Of a DNA stretch of 64,000 bases, positions 51,943 to 60,704 are shown in pieces (within the stretch, counting starts at the first letter, position 1; every line of letters begins with the position of its first letter). The notes under the pieces are model-generated. The model did no database searches and was not told the DNA's origin. It worked only from the letters and a program-made list of their open reading frames with translations. This DNA is from Sphingomonas abaci (GTDB lineage Bacteria; Pseudomonadota; Alphaproteobacteria; Sphingomonadales; Sphingomonadaceae): NCBI RefSeq assembly GCF_014199625.1, contig NZ_JACHNY010000011.1, forward strand, positions 21,475-85,474, read 5' to 3'. Both the position numbers and the translations under genes were made by a program.

Positions 51943-52593
51943 ATGGCGCATTATCCTCCGACCGACGCCCATGGCCTGAAGCGCCGTGGGATGCTCTTCG
52001 TCCTGTCCTCCCCCTCCGGCGCCGGCAAGTCGACGATCGCGCGCAAGCTGCTGGCCGACGAGCCCGACCTGGCCCTGTCGGTGTCCGCCACGACCCGCCC
52101 GGTCCGCCCCGGCGAGGTCGACGGCAAGGATTACCATTTCGTCGACCTGGAGGAATTCCGCCGCATGGTCGCGGCTGACGAGTTCCTGGAATGGGCGCAT
52201 GTCTTCGGCAACCGCTACGGCACGCCGCGCGCGCAGGTCGAGGCGATGCTGGCGGCCGGCAAGGACGTGCTGTTCGACATCGACTGGCAGGGCGCGCAGC
52301 AGCTGTTCCAGATCGCTGGCGGCGACGTGGTGCGCGTGTTCATCTTCCCGCCCTCGATGGAGGAGTTGCGCGATCGACTGGAACGCCGCGCCACCGACTC
52401 GGTGGAGGTGATCGACGCCCGGATGGCGCGCGCCGCCAATGAGGTCAGCCACTGGGACGGCTATGATTATGTACTGGTCAATGACGATGTCGAGGAGTGT
52501 TTCCGCGGCGTGAAGACGATCCTGGCGGCGGAGCGGCTCAAGCGTTCGCGCCAGACCGGGCTGATCGGCTTCATCCGCCGGCTGACGCGGTAA
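51943..52593 (+). CDS. gmk: guanylate kinase
   Basis: This 216-aa enzyme phosphorylates GMP to GDP. The P-loop SSPSGAGKSTIARKLL sits near residues 22-37, and the GMP-binding part reads STATTRPVRPGEVDGKDYHFV-like (VSATTRPVRPGEVDGKDYHFV) with FLEWAHVFGNRYGTPRAQVE. VLFDIDWQGAQQL and IFPPSMEELRDRLERR are also family features. The start ATG 51943 gives a short 20-residue leader before the P-loop domain, as in other alphaproteobacteria. Confidence 0.96.
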   Translation: MAHYPPTDAHGLKRRGMLFVLSSPSGAGKSTIARKLLADEPDLALSVSATTRPVRPGEVDGKDYHFVDLEEFRRMVAADEFLEWAHVFGNRYGTPRAQVEAMLAAGKDVLFDIDWQGAQQLFQIAGGDVVRVFIFPPSMEELRDRLERRATDSVEVIDARMARAANEVSHWDGYDYVLVNDDVEECFRGVKTILAAERLKRSRQTGLIGFIRRLTR

Positions 52594-52609
52594 AGCTGTC
52601 CCCTTCATC

Positions 52610-52714
52610 TTCTTTCCCGGCGAAGGCAGGGGCCCAGTTGGGGATGCTTCGGTGACGAAGCTCCGTCGTCCAAGAATCGCCCCCCAACAGCCCCCATGCT
52701 TTCGCGGGGGAACA
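52610..52714. repeat. intergenic palindromic repeat, copy C
   Basis: The left end (52613-52646) reads TTTCCCGGCGAAGGCAGGGG then CCCAGTTGGGGATG. The right end (52681-52711) reads CCCCCAACAGCCCCCATG then CTTTCGCGGGGGA. These match copies A and B with sequence drift and an unrelated middle. It lies between gmk and the symporter gene. Confidence 0.7.
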
Positions 52715-52836
52715 ATAGAACCGGACAACCCACGGGTCAGAAACGTTGATTCCACCACCCTTGTGACAAGCCCCGCTTCGCTGCGCCGCATCAAAGCTTG
52801 CTGTCTTTCCACGCCCGTGCCAGCAACAGGGGCGGC

Positions 52837-54135
52837 ATGAAATTCCCATCCTTCAGCGTCCAGGTGTTCCTGGGCATGGGCATCGGGCTGGCGCTGGGCG
52901 TCTGGGCCCGCGCGCTTGGTGCCGACAGCGGCCTGGCCGAGGGGCTGCGCATCGTCGGCGACATCTTCGTGCAATTGCTGCGCGCGCTGGTCGTGCCGCT
53001 GGTGTTCACCGCCATCGTCGCCTCGATCGCCGCGCTCCGCGAGTTGGGCAACGCCGCCCGCCTCGTCGCCGGCACGCTGATCTGGTTCGCGATCACCGCG
53101 TTGATCGCGGTCAGCATCGGGCTGGTGCTGGGCACTGTCATCGCGCCGGGCGCCCATGCCGGAGTGGACGCCGCGGCGGCGGTGCGGCCGGCCACCACCG
53201 GCTCCTGGCTCGACTTCCTGCGCGGGCTGGTGCCGGCGAACGTGCTGGGCCTGGCGGCATCGACCAAGCTGACCGATGGCGGGGCGACCACCAGCCTGTC
53301 GTTCAACATCCTCCAGATCATCGTGGTGGCGATCGCGATCGGCGTCGCCGCTGTCCGCGTCGGTGCGCAGGGCGAGGCGTTCCTGGCGTTCAACGCCGCC
53401 GCCCTCGCCATCTTCCGGCGCGTGCTGCGCTGGATCGTCCGGCTGACCCCGATCGGCACCGCCGGGCTGCTCGGCCATGCGGTGGTGCAATATGGCTGGC
53501 AGTCGCTGTCGGCGCTGGGCGCCTTTGCGGGCGCGGTCTATATCGGCCTCGCGCTGGTGCTGCTGGTCGTCTATCCACTGCTGCTGCGCGCCAACGGCCT
53601 GTCGGTCGGCCGCTTCTTCGCCGCGGCCTGGCCCGCCATCCAGCTGGGCTTCGTCTCGCGCTCGTCGATCGCCACCCTGCCCGTCACCGAGGCGGCGGTG
53701 GAGCGGATCGGCGTGCCGCGCGAATATGCCGCCTTCGCCGTCCCCTTCGCCGCGACGACCAAAATGGACGGCTGCGCTGCCATCTATCCGGCGGTGGCGG
53801 CGCTGTTCGTCGCGCAATATTACGCGATCCCGCTCCACGCCGCGGACTATCTGCTGGTCGTGCTGGTGTCGGTGATCGGCTCGGCGGCGACCGCCGGGCT
53901 GACCGGCGCGCTGGTGATGCTGACGCTGACGCTGACCACGCTCGGCCTGCCGCTGGAGGGGGCGGGCCTGTTGCTGGCGATCGATCCGATCCTCGACATG
54001 GGTCGCACCGCCGTCAACGTCGCGGGGCAAGCGCTGGTGCCGACGATCGTCGCGCGACGGCAGGGGCTGATCCGCCAGATCGCCGGCGGCCGCGAGGATG
54101 CGGCGGGCGATCCCGCGCTGCCGGCGGCGGCATGA
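52837..54135 (+). CDS. dicarboxylate/amino acid:cation symporter (DAACS family)
   Basis: This 432-aa inner-membrane transporter of the GltP/DctA family imports C4-dicarboxylates or glutamate/aspartate with H+ or Na+. Hydrophobic helices run throughout. Family motifs are GDIFVQLLRALVVPLVFTAIVASIAAL, GFVSRSSIATLPVTEAAVERIGV (serine-rich hairpin), PFAATTKMDGCAAIYPAVAALFVAQ, and the tip region LLAIDPILDMGRTAVNVAGQAL. Start ATG 52837 follows AGGGGCGGC. The stop overlaps the heme oxygenase start (ATGA). Confidence 0.88.
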   Translation: MKFPSFSVQVFLGMGIGLALGVWARALGADSGLAEGLRIVGDIFVQLLRALVVPLVFTAIVASIAALRELGNAARLVAGTLIWFAITALIAVSIGLVLGTVIAPGAHAGVDAAAAVRPATTGSWLDFLRGLVPANVLGLAASTKLTDGGATTSLSFNILQIIVVAIAIGVAAVRVGAQGEAFLAFNAAALAIFRRVLRWIVRLTPIGTAGLLGHAVVQYGWQSLSALGAFAGAVYIGLALVLLVVYPLLLRANGLSVGRFFAAAWPAIQLGFVSRSSIATLPVTEAAVERIGVPREYAAFAVPFAATTKMDGCAAIYPAVAALFVAQYYAIPLHAADYLLVVLVSVIGSAATAGLTGALVMLTLTLTTLGLPLEGAGLLLAIDPILDMGRTAVNVAGQALVPTIVARRQGLIRQIAGGREDAAGDPALPAAA

Positions 54136-54650
54136 CTGCCAACTCCATCTTCGTCCAGCGACTGCGCAGCGAGAGCGGTCCGGCCCATGACCGGGTCGAC
54201 GCCGCTTACGGCGCGTTCCGGCTCGACCAGCGCGACGATTATGCCGCCTTCCTCGCCGCCCATGGGCGCGCTCTGCCGGCGGCGGAGGCGGCGCTGCACG
54301 CCCATCCCGACCTGCCGCCGTGGCGCGAACGGGCCCGCCTGCTCGCCGCCGACCTGGCCGATCTGGGCCGGGTGATGCCGGCGCCCCTGCCCTTCACGCT
54401 GGCCGATGACGCGGCGGCCTGGGGCGCGCTCTATGTGACGGAGGGGTCGCGGCTCGGCGGCACGGTGCTGGCGCGCGCCGTGGCCGAGGGCTGGCCTCAG
54501 CGCTATCTGGGGGCGCGGCACCTGCCGGGCGAGTGGCGCACGCTGCTCGCCGCGATCGAGACCAGGGCGGGGCTGGAATCCGCCGCCTGGCGGGACGCGG
54601 CCCTGCGTGGCGCCATGGCCTGTTTCGCGCTCTACGAACGCGCCGCCTGA
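54132..54650 (+). CDS. bphO: biliverdin-producing heme oxygenase
   Basis: This 172-aa heme oxygenase cleaves heme to biliverdin, CO and Fe2+. The proximal heme ligand is H19 in ESGPAHDRVDAAYG, and the distal helix carries YVTEGSRLGGTVLAR. Length and order match BphO-type enzymes. It starts within the symporter stop codon and converges on a bacteriophytochrome gene whose chromophore is biliverdin, which strongly supports the link. The name bphO is by context and family. Confidence 0.88.
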   Translation: MTANSIFVQRLRSESGPAHDRVDAAYGAFRLDQRDDYAAFLAAHGRALPAAEAALHAHPDLPPWRERARLLAADLADLGRVMPAPLPFTLADDAAAWGALYVTEGSRLGGTVLARAVAEGWPQRYLGARHLPGEWRTLLAAIETRAGLESAAWRDAALRGAMACFALYERAA

Positions 54651-54654
54651 GCGA

Positions 54655-56799
54655 TCAGCCGGCGATCGGCGCGGTCATCACCACACGGAGCCCGGGGGCG
54701 TTATCCTCCATCTCCAGCACACCGCCGAGTTGCTGGACCATGGCCAGCATCATCCGGCTGCCGAAGCCGCTGCCGCCGGCCGCCGGCTTGCCATTCCCCT
54801 CGTCCGCGACGATCAGCCGCAACCGGCTGTGATGTCGCTCCAGGGCGATCGCGATCGGACCCATCGTGCCCGGATAGGCATATTTGGTGGCGTTGATCAC
54901 CAGCTCGGTCAGGATCAAGCCGACCTTCACCGCCCGGTCGGTCGGGATCAGCACCGGCGCGAGATCGAGCGTCATCTGCCGCGCCCAGCCCTCGCCCAGC
55001 GTCGCCTTCATGTCGGCGGTCAGCTCGGTCAGGTAGCGCGACAGGTCGATCGTCTCGATCTGGTCGTCGCGATAGAGGCGGCGATGCACCTGTGCCACCG
55101 CCGCCAGCCGCGCCTGCGCCTCGCCCAGCTGGTCGGCGACCGCGCCCGGCCCGGCGGCCCGCGCCTGCATCGACAGGAAGGCGGCGACCAATTGCAGGCT
55201 GTTCTGGATGCGGTGGTCGACCTCCTTCATCAGCAGGTCTTTCTGCTGCAGCAGAACGTCTTTCGCCGCGACCGTCCGGTTCAGCTCGCCGTTCAGGTCA
55301 CGCAGCCGACGATTGCGGTCCGCATCGAGCAGCGTACGGCCCAGCCGACGCGCCGACTCGATTTCCTCCAGCGTCCAGTGCCGCGACCGACCCCGCACTT
55401 CCTCGCGCCACGTCTCGAACGAGGCGCGCGGCGTCAGCGTCTCGCCATGCGTCAGCGCCACCGACTTGTGCGGATTGCCCGCCCATTCGATCTCCTCGGG
55501 CTGTTCGGCGCGGAACCATAGCAGCATGCCGCGCCCCTCCGCCTGCGGCAGCGCGAGCAGTCCGCTGGCCTCGGCGAAACGAGCGGCGGCCGGCGGAAAG
55601 GCGGCGCTGAGCATATGCGACGAGAAGGGTTCGACGCCGCCTTCCTGCCGCAACCATTCGACCAGACCCAATGTGAAATCGTCCGGCGGGCATCGCCCGT
55701 CGCGCACCAGCACGGTGGCGCCATCGACAAAGGCCAGGCCGTCACCGCCCAACAGCTCGCGCAGCTCGCGCCGGGTCTGCGACACCGCCTCGGCCAGGCT
55801 GGTCGCGGTCGCCAGGCGCGGCGCGATCGCATCCTCCAGGCCGCGCAGGCCCAGCCGCTCGCGATAGGTCTCCGCCTCCTCCTTGGCGCGGATCTGGCGC
55901 GACAGGCTGCTGGCCAGCACGGTCGCGCCGGCGCGGATGTCCGCCGGCAGGCTGTGCGGCGTGCGGTGGTGGCAAGCGATCAGCCCCCAGAGCAGCCCAC
56001 CTTTGACGATCGAAATCGAGGCGGAGGCCTGCACCCCCATGTTGCGCAGGTAGCGGAGGTGGATGGGCGAGACGCTGCGCACCGCCACGTCGCTGAGGTC
56101 GCTGTCCTGCCAGGCCACCGGGCGGATCGGCGCGGCTTCGTAATCCACGTCTGGGATCACGCGTGCGCGGTTGCGCACATAGAGCGCGCGCGCCTGGCGT
56201 GGGATATCGGAGGCGGGAAAATGATGATGCAGGAACGACGAGAGGGTGGGATCGCTGTCCTCCGCCACCACCCGCCCGGCATCGTCGTCCAGGAAGCGAT
56301 AGACCATCACCCGGTCGAACCCGGTCAGCGCGCGAAAGGCGGTGGCGGCGCGCGCGCACAGCGCGTTGAGATCGCCCGCCCGCTCGAAGCCGATCGCGAA
56401 ATTCTCCAGCAGCGCCAGCATCTCGCCCGAACTGAGCGGCGCGTCCGCGGCGCGTTCCAGCTCGACCAGCAGTCGGTCGCCCGCCCGATGGAGCGCCACG
56501 TCGTATCGCCGGCCGTCCCGTCCGGTCACCGGCATGCCGGGCAAGGTGTTCGAGCCGACCGGCATGGGATCGAAGCGACCCTGCACGTCCTGGCCGAGCA
56601 GGTCGGCGAGCGAGCGCCCCAGCCAGTCCGCCGCCAGCACCGCCTCGAGCGGCCCGGCCCCGGCGACCACCAGACCGCTTGCCGCCTCGGCCACCAGCAA
56701 CAGGCCATGCGGCTGGATCGAGCCGGGTATATGGATGGGTTCCCGGTCACAGGCGGACAGGTCCGCGCCAGGGTCTGTCGAAAGGAGATGGGAAGCCAT
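54655..56799 (-). CDS. bphP: bacteriophytochrome histidine kinase
   Basis: This 714-aa red/far-red photoreceptor has the PAS-GAF-PHY core. The biliverdin-binding cysteine is C17 near the N terminus (LSACDREPIHIPGSIQPHG), and the GAF domain carries FPASDIPRQARALYVRN and SPIHLRYLRNMGVQASASISI. The kinase is of the HisKA_2 type: VDHRIQNSLQLVAAFLSMQARA holds the phosphoacceptor His, followed by LILTELVINATKYAYPG and DEGNGKPAAGGSGFGSRMM of the ATPase domain. No response regulator lies next to it. The start is MASHLLSTDPGADL; the frame is open further upstream. Heme oxygenase is convergent next door. Confidence 0.92.
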   Translation of the reverse strand: MASHLLSTDPGADLSACDREPIHIPGSIQPHGLLLVAEAASGLVVAGAGPLEAVLAADWLGRSLADLLGQDVQGRFDPMPVGSNTLPGMPVTGRDGRRYDVALHRAGDRLLVELERAADAPLSSGEMLALLENFAIGFERAGDLNALCARAATAFRALTGFDRVMVYRFLDDDAGRVVAEDSDPTLSSFLHHHFPASDIPRQARALYVRNRARVIPDVDYEAAPIRPVAWQDSDLSDVAVRSVSPIHLRYLRNMGVQASASISIVKGGLLWGLIACHHRTPHSLPADIRAGATVLASSLSRQIRAKEEAETYRERLGLRGLEDAIAPRLATATSLAEAVSQTRRELRELLGGDGLAFVDGATVLVRDGRCPPDDFTLGLVEWLRQEGGVEPFSSHMLSAAFPPAAARFAEASGLLALPQAEGRGMLLWFRAEQPEEIEWAGNPHKSVALTHGETLTPRASFETWREEVRGRSRHWTLEEIESARRLGRTLLDADRNRRLRDLNGELNRTVAAKDVLLQQKDLLMKEVDHRIQNSLQLVAAFLSMQARAAGPGAVADQLGEAQARLAAVAQVHRRLYRDDQIETIDLSRYLTELTADMKATLGEGWARQMTLDLAPVLIPTDRAVKVGLILTELVINATKYAYPGTMGPIAIALERHHSRLRLIVADEGNGKPAAGGSGFGSRMMLAMVQQLGGVLEMEDNAPGLRVVMTAPIAG

Positions 56800-56919
56800 G
56801 CCGATCCTGATGCTGCGTCTGCAGGCTTGTACGCATTGCCTTGGAAACGCAAATGCTTTGCCAGCCTCCATGATCTTGATCAAGTCGGTCGCGGGGAACA
56901 TGCGTCGGACCTGAACCGT

Positions 56920-58365
56920 ATGCTCGATGATCGTCGAACGAGCACGGACCCGCTGATGGCCCTTTCCCCCCGGCTCCATGGCCGCGTTGCCGCCCGGGCG
57001 CACCACTCGCCGGCCGCCGCGGTGCTGCGCCGGATCGAGCCCTTTTTCGCGATCGGCCAAGTGTCGGGCGGGCCGCTGCTGATCGCGTCGATCGTGGCGC
57101 TAGTGGTCGTCAACTCGCCGCTGGGGGCGGACTATGTCCGCCTGTGGGACCGACCGGTGCGGGTCAGCTACGGTGCTTGGGCGGTGGCGCGACCGGCGGC
57201 GGAGTGGATCAACGACGCGCTAATGCCGCTCTTCTTCCTGATCATCGGGACCGAGGTGAAGCGCGAGTTCGTCAAGGGATCATTGTCATCGCTGCGCACC
57301 GCGATCTTCCCGGTGGCCGGCGCGATCGGCGGGCTGGTGGTGCCGGTCGCCCTATACCTCGCGTTCAATATCGGCGCCGAGACTCAGCATGGTTGGGGCA
57401 TCGTCGCGGCGATGGACACCGCGTTCAGCCTGGCGATCGTGGCGATGTTCACCACCCGCCTGCCCGCCGCCGTTCGCGCGGTGCTGCTCGCCTTCGCGGC
57501 GATCGACGACGTGTTCGGGCTGCTGGTGATCGCGCTCGCCTATACCGCCGCGATCCACTGGCCGTTCCTGCTGCTCGCCGGCCTTGGCTATCTGGGGATC
57601 GTTGGGCTGTTGCGGCTGCGCTGGGTGGCGTCCATTCCCTATGTGCTGCTCGGGCTGGTCGTGTGGGTCGGCGTATTCGGCTCGGGCGTCCACCCGACCA
57701 TCGCCGGGGTCGCCCTGGGATTGCTGCTGCCGACCAGTTCGCGCCTGTCGCCGCGCCGCTTCGCCGAACGGGTCCAGCGGCCGATCGACCAGTTGCGCCG
57801 GGCCCAGGCCGCGGCGGAGCGGGCGCCGGACGCCGAGGCCGCGGAGGAGCATCGCGAACAGGCCGAACAGCGCCTGGGCTATATCCACGAGATGGCGGCC
57901 GCGACCGACGAGGCGGCGGAGCGGCTGGTCCGCACGCTGACGCCCTGGGTGTCCTATGTCGTGCTGCCGCTCTTCGCCCTGTCCAATGTCCGCATCCATT
58001 TCTCCGGCCAATTGATCGGAGAGGCGCTGCATTCGCCGCTGGCGCTGGGCGTCCTGGTCGGCCTGGCCCTCGGCAAGCCGATCGGCTTCCTGGCGGCGAC
58101 TTGGGCGGCGACGCGCACCGGCCGCGCTGCGCTGCCCGAAGGGGTCACCTGGCGGATGGTGCTGGGGATCGGCGCGCTGGCGGGGATCGGCTTCACCATC
58201 TCGTTGTTCATCGCCGAGCTGGCCTTTGCCGATGCCGAGCATACCAAACTGGCGTCGCTCGGCATCCTCGCCGCCTCTCTGCTGTCGGGCGTGTTCGGCT
58301 ATCTCACACTGTGGCGGGCGGCGTCGCCTTCGCCTTCGCCGGCGTCCAGCGCAGACGATAGGTGA
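56920..58365 (+). CDS. nhaA: Na+/H+ antiporter NhaA
   Basis: This inner-membrane antiporter exports Na+ in exchange for protons. The 481-aa length exceeds the E. coli protein (388 aa). The transport motifs are intact: ALMPLFFLIIGTEVKREFVKG, GIVAAMDTAFSLAIVAMF with one key Asp, and LLAFAAIDDVFGLLVIAL with the adjacent Asp pair. A charged insert of about 60 residues (RRAQAAAERAPDAEAAEEHREQAE and following) precedes TLTPWVSYVVLPLFALSNVRI. The start is uncertain between 56920 and 56956. The 3' end overlaps the convergent lipoprotein gene by 62 bp. Confidence 0.9.
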   Translation: MLDDRRTSTDPLMALSPRLHGRVAARAHHSPAAAVLRRIEPFFAIGQVSGGPLLIASIVALVVVNSPLGADYVRLWDRPVRVSYGAWAVARPAAEWINDALMPLFFLIIGTEVKREFVKGSLSSLRTAIFPVAGAIGGLVVPVALYLAFNIGAETQHGWGIVAAMDTAFSLAIVAMFTTRLPAAVRAVLLAFAAIDDVFGLLVIALAYTAAIHWPFLLLAGLGYLGIVGLLRLRWVASIPYVLLGLVVWVGVFGSGVHPTIAGVALGLLLPTSSRLSPRRFAERVQRPIDQLRRAQAAAERAPDAEAAEEHREQAEQRLGYIHEMAAATDEAAERLVRTLTPWVSYVVLPLFALSNVRIHFSGQLIGEALHSPLALGVLVGLALGKPIGFLAATWAATRTGRAALPEGVTWRMVLGIGALAGIGFTISLFIAELAFADAEHTKLASLGILAASLLSGVFGYLTLWRAASPSPSPASSADDR

Positions 58366-59377
58366 CGCGGAATCCGTCGTGGTCGGACAGGTGCGGCAGA
58401 CCGTCCGCGCCGTCGAACATCGCCTCGACCCGCACCGGCCGGACCGACACGAGCGTTCCGTCGTGGAAGAGCTGGAGATCCTCGGTATCAAGCCAGGGTG
58501 CGTCACCGTCCCAGGACATGCGCACGTCGCACGTGGCGCGGTTCGCCTCGCAATATTGATGCACCAGCGTGAAGTTGCGGGAGGCGCTGCGGAACCGGTC
58601 GAACCGCTCGGTCGAGCCGCGCATGTTGAAATCGCCGCCCAGGATCGCCGGCACGCCGCCTTGGGCGGCGGCATCGATGAAGCGCGCGAGCTGCCCGACC
58701 TGCAGGCGATGCGCCTGACCGTTGCGCTGCGCCGGCACGCGCGACGCGCCCTGCGAGTTCAGATGCGTGCCGAACAGGTCGATCGGCTGCGGCACGCCCG
58801 GCATGGCGATGCGCGCATGGATCATGCCCTTGTTGCTGAGGCAGTCGAGCCCGGCGCAGCGATGCTTGCCGAACGGCTCCGCATCGTGCGCGACGATCGG
58901 ATAGCGACTGAGGATCGCCAGGCCCGACCCGACCAAATGCATCCCCGTCTCGCCCTTGCGACGGCGGAACGGCCCCGCCATCATCGGCGTATCGGCCATG
59001 CGCTTGCGCTGGGTGCGCGACGGGCCGACGACCATGTTGGGGTAGCCCATCGCCTGCACCGCGCGCAGGGCGGCGGGGCTGAACATCTCCTGGATCAGCA
59101 CCACGTCCGGCGCCCGCCCCTCGGCGCGCAGCCGCGCCAGCGTGTCGCCGATCTGCGCCAGCGACGACCCGCGCCCCCGCCGCGCGGGCCAGCCAAGCCC
59201 CTCGATATTGAAGGTCAGCACGTCCAGTGACACCTCCGTCGCCGTTTCGCCGGCGAAACGGATCAACCGGGGCCGAGGCGCGTTCTGCGGGTCGGCGAGC
59301 GTGGGTGGAGGCAGGTGCGTGCACCCCGCTGCGATCGACAGCAGCGCAGCGGAGACAGCGAGGCGTATTGGTAACAT
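58304..59377 (-). CDS. exo/endonuclease/phosphatase-family lipoprotein
   Basis: This 357-aa protein has a lipoprotein signal (MLPIRLAVSAALLSIAAGC; lipobox IAAGC) and an EEP-fold catalytic domain: LDVLTFNIEGL, VVLIQEMF (metal Glu), FGTHLNSQG, LGGDFNMRG and HLSDHDGFRVTY. This pattern fits DNase I-like or sphingomyelinase-like phosphodiesterases; a lipid or nucleotide substrate outside the cytoplasm is likely. A GTG four codons upstream (59389) is an alternative start. The last 62 bp overlap the end of nhaA in antisense. It is divergent from the efflux operon. Confidence 0.85.
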   Translation of the reverse strand: MLPIRLAVSAALLSIAAGCTHLPPPTLADPQNAPRPRLIRFAGETATEVSLDVLTFNIEGLGWPARRGRGSSLAQIGDTLARLRAEGRAPDVVLIQEMFSPAALRAVQAMGYPNMVVGPSRTQRKRMADTPMMAGPFRRRKGETGMHLVGSGLAILSRYPIVAHDAEPFGKHRCAGLDCLSNKGMIHARIAMPGVPQPIDLFGTHLNSQGASRVPAQRNGQAHRLQVGQLARFIDAAAQGGVPAILGGDFNMRGSTERFDRFRSASRNFTLVHQYCEANRATCDVRMSWDGDAPWLDTEDLQLFHDGTLVSVRPVRVEAMFDGADGLPHLSDHDGFRVTYRLRWTPAKAKATPPATV

Positions 59378-59436
59378 CGGATAAGGCACGGAGGACGCGG
59401 TAGCTTACCCCCTGCCCTGAACCAAGGGGTTGTACC

Positions 59437-59472
59437 TTGCGGATTCGGCTAACCGGACATATTGTCCGGTTA
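59437..59472 (+). promoter_or_regulatory. efflux operon promoter with palindromic operator
   Basis: TTGCGG (59437-59442), 17 bp and TATTGT (59460-59465) form a good sigma-70 promoter about 56 bp before the emrA start. A perfect palindrome overlaps the -10: TAACCGGACA (59450-59459), TAT, TGTCCGGTTA (59463-59472). A third half-site, ACGGACA, follows at 59475-59481. The shape suits a dimeric repressor of TetR type that blocks polymerase. No regulator gene is seen in the window. Confidence 0.82.
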
Positions 59473-59527
59473 AGACGGACATCATCGCGCCGCGGGTTAT
59501 CGGGCGCACGACAATCGAGGCGAATGC

Positions 59528-60703
59528 ATGGCGGACTCGCAGCACGAGAGCGACGATCGACAGCCGGACGACGACACGACGACCGAACAGGACAGCAAGC
59601 CAAAGCGCAAGCTGAGCGGCCGGGCCAAGCTGATCCTGCTGCTGATCGCGCTGGCGGTGGTGATCCTGGGCGCGCTGTGGTTCGTTCGTTACCAGACGCA
59701 TGGCCAGTATTTGGAGGAGACGAACGACGCGCGCATCCAGGCGGATTCGGTGACGATCGCGCCGCGCGTGACCGGCTATGTCGAGGAGGTGCTGGTCGGC
59801 GACAACCAGAATGTGACCCAGGGCCAGCCGCTGGTCCGGATCAATCCGCGGGACTATCGCGCGCAGGTGGCGCAGGCCGACGCCCAGATCGCGGTCGCGG
59901 CGGCGCAGGCGGACAGCGCCCGCGCGCAGATCCGCGAGCAATATGCCACGATCGAGCAGACCGCGGCGGAACTGGCGGCGGCCCGAACCAAAGCGGCCTA
60001 TGACGCCAGCGAGGTCGCGCGCTACGCGCCGCTGGCGGCGAGCGGCGCGGAGACGCGCGAGCGGCTGGCGCAGTTGCGGACCGCCGCCGCCCAGTCGGCC
60101 AGCGACGTGCGGGCGCAGGAGGCCGCCCTGGCGCTCCAGCGGCGGCGCGTCGCCTCGATCGAATCCCAGGTCCGCCAGGCCCGGGCGCAGGGCCAGGCCG
60201 CACAGGCGCAGCGCAGCGCCGCCGATGTCGACCTGACCGCGACGCTGCTGCGAGCCCCGATCGCAGGCCGGGTGGGTGACAAGACGGTGGAGATCGGCCA
60301 ATTCGTCAGCGCCGGCACCCGGCTGATGTCGGTGGTGCCGCTCGACAAGCTCTATGTCGTCGCGAACTTCAAGGAAACGCAGCTGGCGCTGATGCGGGTC
60401 GGCCAGCCGGCGACGATCAAGGTCGATGCGCTGGATGGCACAGAACTGGTCGGCCGCGTCGAGAGCCTGTCGCCCGGCACTGGCGCCGAATTCTCGTTGC
60501 TGCCGCCGCAGAACGCGACCGGCAACTTCACCAAGATCACCCAACGCGTACCGGTGCGGATCGCGCTGGAGGCGACGCCGGCGGCGCGCGCGCTGCTGGT
60601 CCCCGGTCTGTCGGTGACGGTGACGGTCGACACGATCGACGCCAAGGGCGACCTGAAGCGGATTCGCGAACAGCAGGACCAACTCGACCAGCGGGTGCGC
60701 TGA
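59528..60703 (+). CDS. emrA: HlyD/EmrA-family efflux periplasmic adaptor
   Basis: This 391-aa membrane-fusion protein links the inner-membrane pump to the outer-membrane channel. It has a basic N terminus, one membrane helix (LILLLIALAVVILGALWFVRY), the lipoyl half ARIQADSVTIAPRVTGYVEEVLVGDNQNVTQGQPLVRINPRDY, a long coiled-coil hairpin (about residues 110-230, Ala/Gln/Arg rich), the second lipoyl half LLRAPIAGRVGDKTVEIGQFVSAGTRLMSVVPLDKLYVVANFKE, and the beta-barrel. It is the first gene of the three-gene efflux operon, 1 bp from emrB. Confidence 0.92.
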   Translation: MADSQHESDDRQPDDDTTTEQDSKPKRKLSGRAKLILLLIALAVVILGALWFVRYQTHGQYLEETNDARIQADSVTIAPRVTGYVEEVLVGDNQNVTQGQPLVRINPRDYRAQVAQADAQIAVAAAQADSARAQIREQYATIEQTAAELAAARTKAAYDASEVARYAPLAASGAETRERLAQLRTAAAQSASDVRAQEAALALQRRRVASIESQVRQARAQGQAAQAQRSAADVDLTATLLRAPIAGRVGDKTVEIGQFVSAGTRLMSVVPLDKLYVVANFKETQLALMRVGQPATIKVDALDGTELVGRVESLSPGTGAEFSLLPPQNATGNFTKITQRVPVRIALEATPAARALLVPGLSVTVTVDTIDAKGDLKRIREQQDQLDQRVR

Positions 60704-60704
60704 C

